64,000 nt of DNA from Quadrisphaera granulorum (GTDB lineage: Bacteria; Actinomycetota; Actinomycetes; Actinomycetales; Quadrisphaeraceae): positions 223,180 through 287,179 of the forward strand of contig NZ_QGDQ01000002.1 in NCBI RefSeq assembly GCF_003149145.1. Reading direction: 5' to 3'. The translations under genes and the position numbers were made by a program. Under the pieces are notes generated by a model. The model saw nothing but the letters and a program-made list of their open reading frames with translations, was not told the DNA's origin and searched no databases. Shown here one piece after another: positions 7,917 through 14,643 of this stretch (its first letter is position 1; every line of letters begins with the position of its first letter).

Positions 7917-8924
7917 GTGGCCTCCCTCGTGCTCGGGCGCGATGCCGGCCGCGCGCTCGCGGGTTCCCACCTGCTGCTCCTGCCCGACGAGCTCCCCGAG
8001 ACCGTCGTCCTCGGTCTGGTGCGTGCGCGCCATCCCGACCTGGTCTCCGTGGGCGGTGGCACCTGGCGGCTGGGGCGGTGGACCACGCTGCGCGGCCCGC
8101 TCCTGCTTGACGCGGCCGCCGCGGCCGGCTCGGCCGTGCCCGACCCGTGGCGCTGCGCGTGGGTGATCGAGTGCCCGGTCGACCGCGGCGACCCGCCCCT
8201 GCCCGGCACCACCGACCGGGAGGGCCTCCACCGCGCTTTCCCCGACGGCCTGCCCGTCATGGCTGAGCGCCGCGCCCTCGACCTGGCGCTGGCCCTCGCC
8301 CGCCGACTCGAAGGCGCCGTCCGCGTGGCCGCGCGATCCGACGGCACCGGGTGGGCCCTGCTCCAGCCCGACCCGTCCTCCTGGGTGGACAGGACCGTGC
8401 TCAGCCCCAGCTGGGTGACCCCCGAGGACGCTCTCGCCATCGCCGCGCAGATCGTCCCCGGGGCCGAGCTGGCGGTGGAGGGCACTGCGTGGGAGGGGCT
8501 CACGCCGGAGGCGATCGCGGCCCTGGAGGCAACTCACGACGACGACGCCCCCCCACCCGACCAGCGCGAGGTGCTGCACCTGGCCGCCGATGCCCGGGAC
8601 GCCGCTGTCGCAGCGGGCGACGACGTGCTGGACGCGTACGCCCTCGTCGTCGTCCTCCCCGAGGGAGGGGTGGTGCAGTTTGAGGTGGCGGGAGCCGCCG
8701 AGCCGCCGCCCGCGCTGCACGGCGTCGAGTGGGCGGCGTCAGCGGTGACGTACAGCGCGGTGTGGTGGCCCGATGACCCGGCCGCTGCCGAGCACGAGGT
8801 GCCGGCTCCCGACGTGCGCCGCGCGCGAGCCCGCGCGGGTGCGGTGATCGAGGCGCTCACGGACGCCGTCGCCCGGGAGGTCGGTGGTGTGGTGGTGGAT
8901 GCCGACGGCTTCCCCCTCGCCTAG
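7917..8924 (+). CDS. Unknown 335-aa protein downstream of dcd
   Basis: A GTG-started frame 20 bases after dcd, likely co-transcribed. The protein is soluble-looking, Ala- and Val-rich, without signal peptide or clear membrane helix. The N-terminal half has LLLLPDELPETVVLGLVRAR and a Trp-rich stretch (GGGTWRLGRWTTLRGP). The C-terminal half, from about residue 220, has LDAYALVVVLPEGGVVQFEV and an acidic end. I recognise no motif or family. Codon use and frame bias match the neighbours, and no alternative frame competes. It could belong to an actinobacterial hypothetical family, but I cannot place it. Confidence 0.65.
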   Translation: MASLVLGRDAGRALAGSHLLLLPDELPETVVLGLVRARHPDLVSVGGGTWRLGRWTTLRGPLLLDAAAAAGSAVPDPWRCAWVIECPVDRGDPPLPGTTDREGLHRAFPDGLPVMAERRALDLALALARRLEGAVRVAARSDGTGWALLQPDPSSWVDRTVLSPSWVTPEDALAIAAQIVPGAELAVEGTAWEGLTPEAIAALEATHDDDAPPPDQREVLHLAADARDAAVAAGDDVLDAYALVVVLPEGGVVQFEVAGAAEPPPALHGVEWAASAVTYSAVWWPDDPAAAEHEVPAPDVRRARARAGAVIEALTDAVAREVGGVVVDADGFPLA

Positions 8925-9007
8925 CGAAAGCCTTCTGTTCGCGTGCTGTGGGTGCGCTCTAGTGGTGCGCCGCTGTCCAGAGACCACTGCCGCTGGGATT
9001 GAGTTGG

Positions 9008-9013
9008 TAGCGT
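9008..9013 (+). promoter_or_regulatory. -10 element TAGCGT of a probable leaderless vapBC transcript
   Basis: TAGCGT ends six bases before ATG 9020, and no ribosome-binding site is visible in the gap. This is the same arrangement as at dcd. Confidence 0.55.
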
Positions 9014-9019
9014 CTTCCC

Positions 9020-9262
9020 ATGGAAGCGGTGGTCGACTCCGTCGGGCGCATCGTGGTGCCCAAGGCCCTCCGTGACGCCCTCGGTCTCACACCGGGGACA
9101 AGAGTTGATCTATCGCGCTATGGGGCTGGCCTTCAGCTCGTACCGAGTGGGCGCACCGCCCGGTTGGTCGAGGAGGATGGCGTGCTGGTGGCGCGCGGCA
9201 GCGGGGGTACCCGCATTGACGACGACATCGTCAACGGGCTGCTTGATGCAGGGCGACGGTGA
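9020..9262 (+). CDS. vapB: VapB-type antitoxin (AbrB/SpoVT fold)
   Basis: An 80-aa protein opening with the swapped-hairpin AbrB/MazE DNA-binding fold: [19 protein letters not shown], then TPGTRVDL. The acidic second half (residues 45-80) would mask the toxin. Size and overlap with the downstream PIN gene (GTGA at 9259-9262) are classic for VapB. It should bind its own promoter together with VapC. The TAGCGT hexamer six bases upstream suggests a leaderless message, where the operator would have to overlap the promoter itself. Confidence 0.88.
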   Translation: MEAVVDSVGRIVVPKALRDALGLTPGTRVDLSRYGAGLQLVPSGRTARLVEEDGVLVARGSGGTRIDDDIVNGLLDAGRR

Positions 9263-9684
9263 CGTCCGGAGCGGTCCGGATGTTCGCACTCGACACCAGT
9301 GCGGCTGTCCCGCTCCTGGTCGCTGACCACACAGCCCACACGGCGCTCTCCCGGTGGAGCTCGGGGCGGGTCTTGCACCTCGCGGGCCACGCTGCAGCGG
9401 AGACGTACTCGGTGCTCACGAGGCTCCCCGGAGACCTCCGCCTGTTGCCGTCAGACGCGGCCACCCTGCTCGAACGGCGCTTCGTCTCGATGCTTGCCCT
9501 GCCAGACGATGTCGCAGGAACCCTTCCCAGAGTGCTCGCAGACCTCGATGTCAGTGGCGGGGCGGTCTACGACGCACTGGTGGCGCTCGCGGCGCAGCAC
9601 CACGGCGCCATTCTCGTGACAAGAGACCTGCGCGCTCGTGACACCTACGAGCGCATCGGGGTTCCTGTGCACATCGTGTCCTAA
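9259..9684 (+). CDS. vapC: VapC-type PIN-domain ribonuclease toxin
   Basis: A 141-aa PIN-domain protein. The four acidic active-site positions are visible: Asp in [12 protein letters not shown] (near residue 11), Glu in [13 protein letters not shown] (about 48), Asp in [13 protein letters not shown] (about 102), and Asp in [14 protein letters not shown] (about 122). Family members are Mg-dependent RNases that cut tRNA or rRNA. GTG 9259 overlaps the vapB stop; ATG 9280 (MFALDT) is a shorter alternative start giving a more usual length. Intact catalytic residues suggest a functional module. Confidence 0.9.
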   Translation: MTSGAVRMFALDTSAAVPLLVADHTAHTALSRWSSGRVLHLAGHAAAETYSVLTRLPGDLRLLPSDAATLLERRFVSMLALPDDVAGTLPRVLADLDVSGGAVYDALVALAAQHHGAILVTRDLRARDTYERIGVPVHIVS

Positions 9685-9750
9685 GGGGCCGCCGCCGTCG
9701 GTGGTCGGTGCGAGACTCCGGCGTCGAACTCGAGGCCGGTCGGCGCATCG

Positions 9751-9918
9751 CTAGAGCAGGACCTCACCGAGCCATCGGATCACGGGCCCGACGACGACGG
9801 CGAGCACCGGCGCCGCCGCGCCGAGCATCCCCAGCACCACCAGGCCCGCCACGAGGCGCGCCAGCAGCGAGGGGCGGCCCGCCCCGGGCTGCCGCAGCGA
9901 CCTCAGCAGCCCGTCCAC
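9751..9918 (-). CDS. Small 55-aa membrane protein
   Basis: A short minus-strand frame from GTG 9918 to TAG 9751-9753, 16 bases downstream of the DUF4235 stop and on the same strand. The product starts MDGLLRSLRQPGAGRPS, a basic leader, followed by a single long hydrophobic helix (about residues 18-48) and a short amphipathic end, RWLGEVLL. AGGA lies about nine bases before the GTG. The position directly behind a membrane-protein gene and the clean hydrophobic profile support a real small gene. No family is recognised, and chance cannot be excluded at this length. Confidence 0.5.
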   Translation of the reverse strand: MDGLLRSLRQPGAGRPSLLARLVAGLVVLGMLGAAAPVLAVVVGPVIRWLGEVLL

Positions 9919-9934
9919 GGGAGCGGTCCTGCCG

Positions 9935-10216
9935 TCAGGCGCTGACGTCCTGCAGCTTCTTGGGCAGGTGGCCCGCGCTCTTCTCGTAGAACTTGGCGGC
10001 CTCGCGGGTGGCGAGCATCCGCACGACGCCGACGACGGCGCCCGACACCACGGCCCACCCGACGGCCTCGGCGAGGGCCACGTGCGGGCTCAGCGGGTTG
10101 GCCGGGGGCTGCTTGCCGGTGGCCAGCACCCACAGCTTCTTGATGACGGAGCGCGCGGCGGACTGGGCCGCCAGTCCGCTGCCCGTGCCCAGCACGGTCC
10201 ACACGAGGTTTCCCAC
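9935..10216 (-). CDS. DUF4235-family small membrane protein
   Basis: A 93-aa protein beginning at GTG 10216, with GGGAGG about eight bases upstream. A first hydrophobic segment (MGNLVWTVLGTGSGLAAQ) leads to the polar stretch KKLWVLATGKQPPANP. A second hydrophobic segment then contains WAVVSGAVVGVVRMLATREA and the family-typical end AAKFYEKSAGHLPKKL. This layout fits actinobacterial DUF4235 proteins, whose function is unknown. It is divergent from the TPP riboswitch, and its promoter would share the 60 bases between 10217 and 10275. Confidence 0.8.
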   Translation of the reverse strand: MGNLVWTVLGTGSGLAAQSAARSVIKKLWVLATGKQPPANPLSPHVALAEAVGWAVVSGAVVGVVRMLATREAAKFYEKSAGHLPKKLQDVSA

Positions 10217-10275
10217 GGCACCACCCTCCCAAGCCGGGTGGGAGCCGTCCAGCGGAGGGCGTACGGTTGCCCCGA

Positions 10276-10371
10276 TCGACAGGGGAGCGCCGACCTCGTG
10301 GGAGGCGCTGAGAGTGCGGGAGACCGCAGACCCTCGAACCTGATCCGGTTCACACCGGCGTAGGGAGTCGA
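10276..10371 (+). promoter_or_regulatory. TPP (THI-box) riboswitch
   Basis: All core parts of the thiamine pyrophosphate aptamer are present: closing stem P1 TCGAC (10276-10280) with GTCGA (10367-10371), AGGGGAGC, the highly conserved GCTGAGAG (10307-10314), GACCCTCGAACCTGATC, and CCGGCGTAGGGAGTCGA. A TACGGT hexamer at 10262-10267 fits a -10 element. Downstream, a hairpin (CCGTCCG-CTCG-CGGACGG, 10391-10408) precedes the GGAGG site of ykoE. TPP binding should lower expression of the importer genes that follow. Confidence 0.95.
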
Positions 10372-10384
10372 GCTTTCTGCCGTT

Positions 10385-10412
10385 CCGGTCCCGTCCGCTC
10401 GCGGACGGCCGG
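10385..10412 (+). promoter_or_regulatory. Candidate expression-platform hairpin of the TPP riboswitch
   Basis: The stem CCGTCCG/CGGACGG with loop CTCG is flanked by complementary CCGG arms with a 2-base bulge. It sits between the aptamer and the ribosome-binding site at about 10440. It could act as terminator or anti-sequestering element; without a T-tract, translational control is also possible. Confidence 0.4.
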
Positions 10413-10451
10413 TCCGGCACCCCTCCTCGCGACCCTGCTGGGAGGCACCTG

Positions 10452-11255
10452 ATGAGCACCACCGAAAAGTCCGACGCACCGTCCACACCCCGTCGCCGGC
10501 CCGCGGGCATCGGGGCGACGCTGGTCACCGCCGTCATCGTCGTCGCTCTCGCCGCCCTCGTGTGGCAAGGGCCGACGTGGTTCTCCGAGGACGGCGTCCC
10601 TGGGGCCGCCCAGCCTGGCCCGGCGGTCCTCACCCTCGTGCTCGGTGCGCTGGCCCTCGTGGGGTGGCGCACGGCGCCGCGGCGGTCGTGGCGGGTGGTC
10701 GACATCGTCGTCGCCAGTGTCCTCGGTGTGGCGGTGGGCTTGCTGTTCACGCTCTTCAACCTTGCGTGGAACCCGATCTCGGGTCTGCTGGGCGGCTTCG
10801 CGTTCCTCGGCGCGGTCCTGACCGGACCCTGGCTGCTGGGAGGGGTCGTCGGGGGGCTCGTCATCCGACGGCCCGGGGCAGCAGTCTTCGTCGAGCTCGT
10901 CGCCGCCGTGGTGTCCGCGCTGATCGGCAACCAGTGGGGCTTCTTCACCGTCATCTACGGGCTCGTCCAGGGGCTCGGCGCCGAGGTGGTGCTGGCGGTG
11001 CTCCTCTACCGGCAGTGGGGTCTGACCGCCGGTCTGCTGGCCGGCCTCGGCGCTGGCGCTGCCTTCGGAGTACTGGAGAACCTCGTCTCGAACGCGGCGC
11101 TCCCGACCGGCTTCCAGCTCACCTACCTGGCGCTCGCTGCCGTGGTGTCGGGGGCCATCACCGCGGGGCTCGGTGGCTGGGCGCTCACCCGAGCCCTCGC
11201 GCGCACGGGAGCGCTGGCGCCACTCGCGTCCGGCCGCAACGCTCAGCGCGTCTGA
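10452..11255 (+). CDS. ykoE: YkoE-like ECF transporter substrate-binding (S) component
   Basis: A 267-aa membrane protein with ATG 10452 and GGAGG seven bases upstream. After a hydrophobic N-terminal half, the ECF S-component core shows VVDIVVASVLGVAVGLLFTL, WNPISGLLGGFAFLGAVL and SALIGNQWGFFTVIYGLVQG, recognisable as YkoE. YkoE-type proteins bind hydroxymethylpyrimidine or related thiamine precursors. The TPP riboswitch directly upstream supports this. The N-terminal extension with extra hydrophobic segments (residues 20-70) is longer than in Bacillus YkoE. It forms an operon with the ATPase (11266) and the T component (12867). Confidence 0.9.
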   Translation: MSTTEKSDAPSTPRRRPAGIGATLVTAVIVVALAALVWQGPTWFSEDGVPGAAQPGPAVLTLVLGALALVGWRTAPRRSWRVVDIVVASVLGVAVGLLFTLFNLAWNPISGLLGGFAFLGAVLTGPWLLGGVVGGLVIRRPGAAVFVELVAAVVSALIGNQWGFFTVIYGLVQGLGAEVVLAVLLYRQWGLTAGLLAGLGAGAAFGVLENLVSNAALPTGFQLTYLALAAVVSGAITAGLGGWALTRALARTGALAPLASGRNAQRV

Positions 11256-11265
11256 GCTACCCCCG

Positions 11266-12870
11266 GTGAGTCCGCTCGTTCGGGCCCGCGGATGGGGGTG
11301 GCGCTGGAACGCCCGCCGCGCCCACGCCGTCCGCGGTCTCGACCTCGACGTCGAGGCCGGTGAGCGGGTCCTGCTCCTCGGAGCGTCGGGGGCCGGCAAG
11401 TCCACCGTGCTCGCCGGTGTCGCCGGGCTCCTGGACGGCGGGCCGGACGGAACCGGCGAGGCCGAGGGGCAACTCCTCCTCGACGGCGTTCCCGCCGCCG
11501 AGGCACGGCTGAACGCCGTCGCGGCGGGCCGAGGCCAGGCGCGCACCGGTCTCCTCCTGCAAGACCCGCAGGCACAGACCGTGCTGGCCCGCGTCGGGGA
11601 CGACGTCGCCTTCGGCCTGGAGAACCACGGCGTGCCCGTCGAGCGGATCTGGCCCCGCGTCGAGGCGGCCCTGGCCGACGTGGGTCTCGATCTCCCGCGC
11701 GACCACCCGACCGCCCGCCTGTCCGGGGGACAGCGCCAGCGCCTGGCGCTGGCGGGGGTGCTGGCACTCGAGCCGCAGCTTCTGCTGCTGGACGAGCCGA
11801 CCGCGATGCTCGATCCCGAGGGTGCTGTCCGGCTGCGCGACGTCGTCGCCGAGCGACTGACCGCGACCGGCGCAGGCTGCCTGCTCGTCGAGCATCGGGT
11901 GGACCTGTGGGTCGACCTCGTCGACAGGGTCGTGGTGCTCGCCCCCGGCGGCGGTGTGCTCGCGGACGGCCCCACGCTGCAGGTGCTGGCGCAGCGGGGT
12001 GCCGAGCTGGCCGCCGCAGGCGTCTGGGTACCAGGCCACCGGCCCGTGCCCCGTTCCCGCGAGGGCAGCCACGGTGTGCTCCACCAGAACCCTGGCGCCG
12101 CCACTGACGGACGCCTCCTCATGGCGCTGGAGGACGTCGCCGTCGGCCGGCGCGGGCACGGGGCGGCGGTGCTCAGCGCCGTGGCGGCCCAGGTCGAGGC
12201 CGGATCGGTGACGGCGGTTCGCGGGGCCAACGGCGCCGGGAAGTCGACGCTGGCACTGGCGGTGGCGGGTCTGGTGCCACCGGTGGCCGGTCGAGTCCGC
12301 GCCGGGCGACCGCTCGTCGGCGACCCAGCGCCAGCGCCTTCGCGACGGCGCTGGCGCGACCGTCGCCGCGAGGTGGCGCCCGACGACCCCGCCCGCTGGA
12401 CCCCGCGCGACCTCGTGGCGCGGATCGGCTCGGTCTTCCAAGACCCCCGGCACCAGTTCGTCGCCCAGACCGTCGCGGACGAGCTGGCCGTCGGACCGCG
12501 CAGGCTCGGTCTGGCGCGGGCCGAGGTCGCCGAGCGCGTCGAGGGGTTGCTGGAGCGGCTCCGGCTTGACCGCCTCGCTCGCGCCAACCCCTTCACCCTG
12601 TCGGGAGGGGAGCAGCGGCGCCTGTCCGTGGCGACCGCCCTTGCCACCCGACCCAGGCTGCTGGTGCTCGACGAGCCCACCTTCGGGCAGGACGCCCGCA
12701 CCTGGGTCGAACTCGTCGAGCTGCTCGCCGAGCTGCGCGACGGGGGGACGGCGGTGGTGGCGGCCACCCACGACGTCGAGTTGTGCGAAGCCCTCGCCGA
12801 CGTCACGTGGTGGGTCGGTGACGGGCGGCTGCGCGTGGACGTGCCCGCGAGATCGGCCAGCGGACGGTGA
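11266..12870 (+). CDS. ykoD: YkoD-like duplicated ABC ATPase of the ECF thiamine-precursor importer
   Basis: A 534-aa protein carrying two complete ABC ATPase domains. The first has Walker A GASGAGKST (residues 39-47), signature LSGGQRQRLAL and Walker B LLLLDEPTA. The second has GANGAGKST, LSGGEQRRLSV and LLVLDEPTF. The linker (about 260-290) is poorly conserved, and the second domain has an Arg-rich insertion around residues 350-375. It powers the ECF transporter as a single-chain ATPase pair. GTG 11266 lies ten bases after the ykoE stop; the end overlaps the T component by GTGA. Confidence 0.93.
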   Translation: MSPLVRARGWGWRWNARRAHAVRGLDLDVEAGERVLLLGASGAGKSTVLAGVAGLLDGGPDGTGEAEGQLLLDGVPAAEARLNAVAAGRGQARTGLLLQDPQAQTVLARVGDDVAFGLENHGVPVERIWPRVEAALADVGLDLPRDHPTARLSGGQRQRLALAGVLALEPQLLLLDEPTAMLDPEGAVRLRDVVAERLTATGAGCLLVEHRVDLWVDLVDRVVVLAPGGGVLADGPTLQVLAQRGAELAAAGVWVPGHRPVPRSREGSHGVLHQNPGAATDGRLLMALEDVAVGRRGHGAAVLSAVAAQVEAGSVTAVRGANGAGKSTLALAVAGLVPPVAGRVRAGRPLVGDPAPAPSRRRWRDRRREVAPDDPARWTPRDLVARIGSVFQDPRHQFVAQTVADELAVGPRRLGLARAEVAERVEGLLERLRLDRLARANPFTLSGGEQRRLSVATALATRPRLLVLDEPTFGQDARTWVELVELLAELRDGGTAVVAATHDVELCEALADVTWWVGDGRLRVDVPARSASGR

Positions 12871-13679
12871 GCACAGGCCTGCTCGACCCAGGAGTCGTGC
12901 GCCCCACCGCGCTGGCGCGCGCCAACCCCGTGGCGAAGCTCGCCGTGGCCCTCGTCCTGGCGTTCGGGTTGCTCTTGAGCGTCGACATCGTGACGGCGGG
13001 CACCGCCGTGGTGCTGGAGCTGGCGCTCCTGCCCCTGGCGGGGCTGGGCGCGCTCGCGGTGCTCCGGCGCAGCGCCGTGCTGTTGCTGGCTGCCGTGCCG
13101 GTGGCCGTGGTCAGCGCACTGCTGGGTGTCGACTCCGGCGCCGTCCTGGTGGACCTGGGACCGATCAGCGTCACGTCCGGATCGCTGCAGACCGGTGGGG
13201 CGATCGGGCTGCGTGTGGTGGCGATCGCCTTGCCGGGCGTCGTCCTCCTGGCAACCACGGACCCCACCGATCTGGCAGACGCCCTGGCCCAGGTGCTGCA
13301 CCTCCCTGCCCGCTTCGTGCTCGGGGCTCTCGCGGCGTTCCGCGTGGTGGACGTGCTACTCGACGAGTGGCGTCAGCTCGGTCTGGCGAGGCGGGCTCGT
13401 GGTCTGGGAGGAGACGGCCTGCTGGCCTCTGCCCGCGACGTGGCGGGGCGGGCCTTCGTCCTCCTCGTCATCGCGGTGCGGCGCGCTGCCGTGCTTGCCA
13501 CGGCCATGGAGGCCAGGGGATTCGGGGCAGGCGAGCACCAGGGGGCCGACCGGACGTGGGCGCGCCCGAGCCGTCTACGTCCCGGCGACGTCGTCGTCGT
13601 CCTCGTGGGTGTGGCTGTCACGGTGGTCTCGACCGCTGCTGGCGTGGCAGCCGGCACGTGGGAACTCGTCATCACCTGA
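12867..13679 (+). CDS. ykoC: YkoC-like ECF transporter transmembrane (T) component
   Basis: A 270-aa membrane protein, GTG 12867 overlapping the ATPase stop. ECF T proteins (CbiQ/EcfT family) carry two Ala-Arg-Gly motifs in the coupling helices. Here they are LARRARGLGG and ATAMEARGFG, at about residues 175 and 212. Upstream are four to five hydrophobic helices, with a last one near the C-terminus. It couples ATP hydrolysis to the S component. It is the last gene of the riboswitch operon. No thiamine-salvage enzyme follows, so phosphorylation of the imported precursor must be encoded elsewhere. Confidence 0.92.
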   Translation: MSTGLLDPGVVRPTALARANPVAKLAVALVLAFGLLLSVDIVTAGTAVVLELALLPLAGLGALAVLRRSAVLLLAAVPVAVVSALLGVDSGAVLVDLGPISVTSGSLQTGGAIGLRVVAIALPGVVLLATTDPTDLADALAQVLHLPARFVLGALAAFRVVDVLLDEWRQLGLARRARGLGGDGLLASARDVAGRAFVLLVIAVRRAAVLATAMEARGFGAGEHQGADRTWARPSRLRPGDVVVVLVGVAVTVVSTAAGVAAGTWELVIT

Positions 13680-13820
13680 TCGGTGTGCCTCGCGCGAGGT
13701 ACGTCGATGACCGTGACTGAACTGTGATCCTCAGGCACCTGTCGGGGGTGGGGCTCCATTACCACGAACCCCTGGGGGCGCGACACATGCGCGTCACAAT
13801 TGCGCAACTCCAGCGGAAAC

Positions 13821-13847
13821 CTCACAAGCCAACCTCCTGCTTGTGAG
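13821..13847. promoter_or_regulatory. Inverted repeat overlapping the GNAT start codon
   Basis: CTCACAAG (13821-13828) and CTTGTGAG (13840-13847) form a perfect 8-bp inverted repeat separated by 11 bases. The right arm contains the GTG start at 13843, and CTCCTG in the loop shows no canonical ribosome-binding site. It could be an operator or an RNA hairpin over the start. Confidence 0.45.
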
Positions 13848-14484
13848 CGCAGAGACCGTCCTGACCCGAGTGCCGACCCTCCGGGCGGCCGCCCCCTTCG
13901 CCGCACCGGAGCAGGCTCCGAGTGCGGCCCTCCTCGCGCAGCCGTGGACCCTCGTCGCCGGCGGCCAGCGCCTCGTGGTGCGGCCAGCGCGTGCACAGGA
14001 CCTGCCGGCCCTGGCCGGCCTCCTCGTGCGGTGCTCGCCCACCACCCGCCTCGGCTGGTCTGGCCGCGGTGGCACGGTGCTCCCGCTGGTGCAGCAGGAG
14101 GCGTGGCTGCGCGAGCCCGGCGCCGTCATCGTCGAGTCCTCCCCGGGGCGCGCCGTCGCGGTGGGCGCCCTGCGTCCGGCTACCTGCACCGGCGAGGACG
14201 ACCCGATCGCCGGTGCCGTCGAGGTGCTGGTCCACGACGCGTGGCAGCGCCGCGGCATCGGCTCTGCGCTGGTCGCGCACTTCGCCGGGGCCCTGCTCGT
14301 CCAGGGGCGCACCGAGCTCCAGGTCAACCCCGACGCAGACCCGGTAGCCGCTCAGGCTCTCCTCTCCGGGCTGGGTGCTCGTGTGCGAGGCCAGCGTCAC
14401 GCGCACGGTCGCTGCCCGCGGGTCCACGTGCCGCGCACCGCGCTCGACATGCTCGGCCCGCTGCGCGAGCTGTCCTACCGCTGA
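13843..14484 (+). CDS. GNAT-family N-acetyltransferase
   Basis: A 213-aa protein. About 40 residues of variable leader precede the GNAT core: RLVVRPARAQDLPALAGLLV (beta1-alpha1), EVLVHDAWQRRGIGSALVAH (the acetyl-CoA binding strand and Q/RxxGxG/A loop, RRGIGSA), and ELQVNPDADPVAAQALLSGL before the final strand. The substrate is not predictable. It is the last gene before the dnaK promoter region. The GTG start sits in an inverted repeat, so either its expression is unusually controlled or the true start differs. Confidence 0.8.
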   Translation: MSAETVLTRVPTLRAAAPFAAPEQAPSAALLAQPWTLVAGGQRLVVRPARAQDLPALAGLLVRCSPTTRLGWSGRGGTVLPLVQQEAWLREPGAVIVESSPGRAVAVGALRPATCTGEDDPIAGAVEVLVHDAWQRRGIGSALVAHFAGALLVQGRTELQVNPDADPVAAQALLSGLGARVRGQRHAHGRCPRVHVPRTALDMLGPLRELSYR

Positions 14485-14535
14485 CCTCGTAGCCGTCCCG
14501 GCAGCGTCGCCGGGAACAGATGGCATCACCTGGGA

Positions 14536-14556
14536 GTTGAGTCAAGCAGGCTCAAG
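14536..14556. promoter_or_regulatory. HAIR operator 1 upstream of dnaK (HspR site)
   Basis: GTTGAGT-N7-GCTCAAG matches the HspR inverted repeat consensus CTTGAGT-N7-ACTCAAG at 12 of 14 arm positions, with exact 7-bp spacing. The same two arms recur upstream of clpB at 31637. A CAGGCT hexamer inside it may be the -10, so HspR binding would block polymerase. Confidence 0.88.
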
Positions 14557-14598
14557 TGGAGCACCCCCCGTTCGACAGAGCGGACGGGACGCGCAAGA

Positions 14599-14619
14599 CT
14601 TGAGCGGCATTCACTCAGC
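14599..14619. promoter_or_regulatory. HAIR-like operator 2 upstream of dnaK
   Basis: CTTGAGC-N7-ACTCAGC matches the HAIR consensus at 11 of 14 arm positions with the proper spacing. It lies 63 bp from the first site and 25 bp before the dnaK start, so two HspR dimers could bind the promoter and leader. Confidence 0.65.
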
Positions 14620-14643
14620 AGTCTGCTCTCAGGAGGAACCACC

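Noticed and set aside
10350..13301. 983-codon minus-strand open frame opposite the ECF importer operon
   Set aside because: Arg/Ser/Pro-rich translation with no motif, opposite conserved ABC-transporter genes and the riboswitch.
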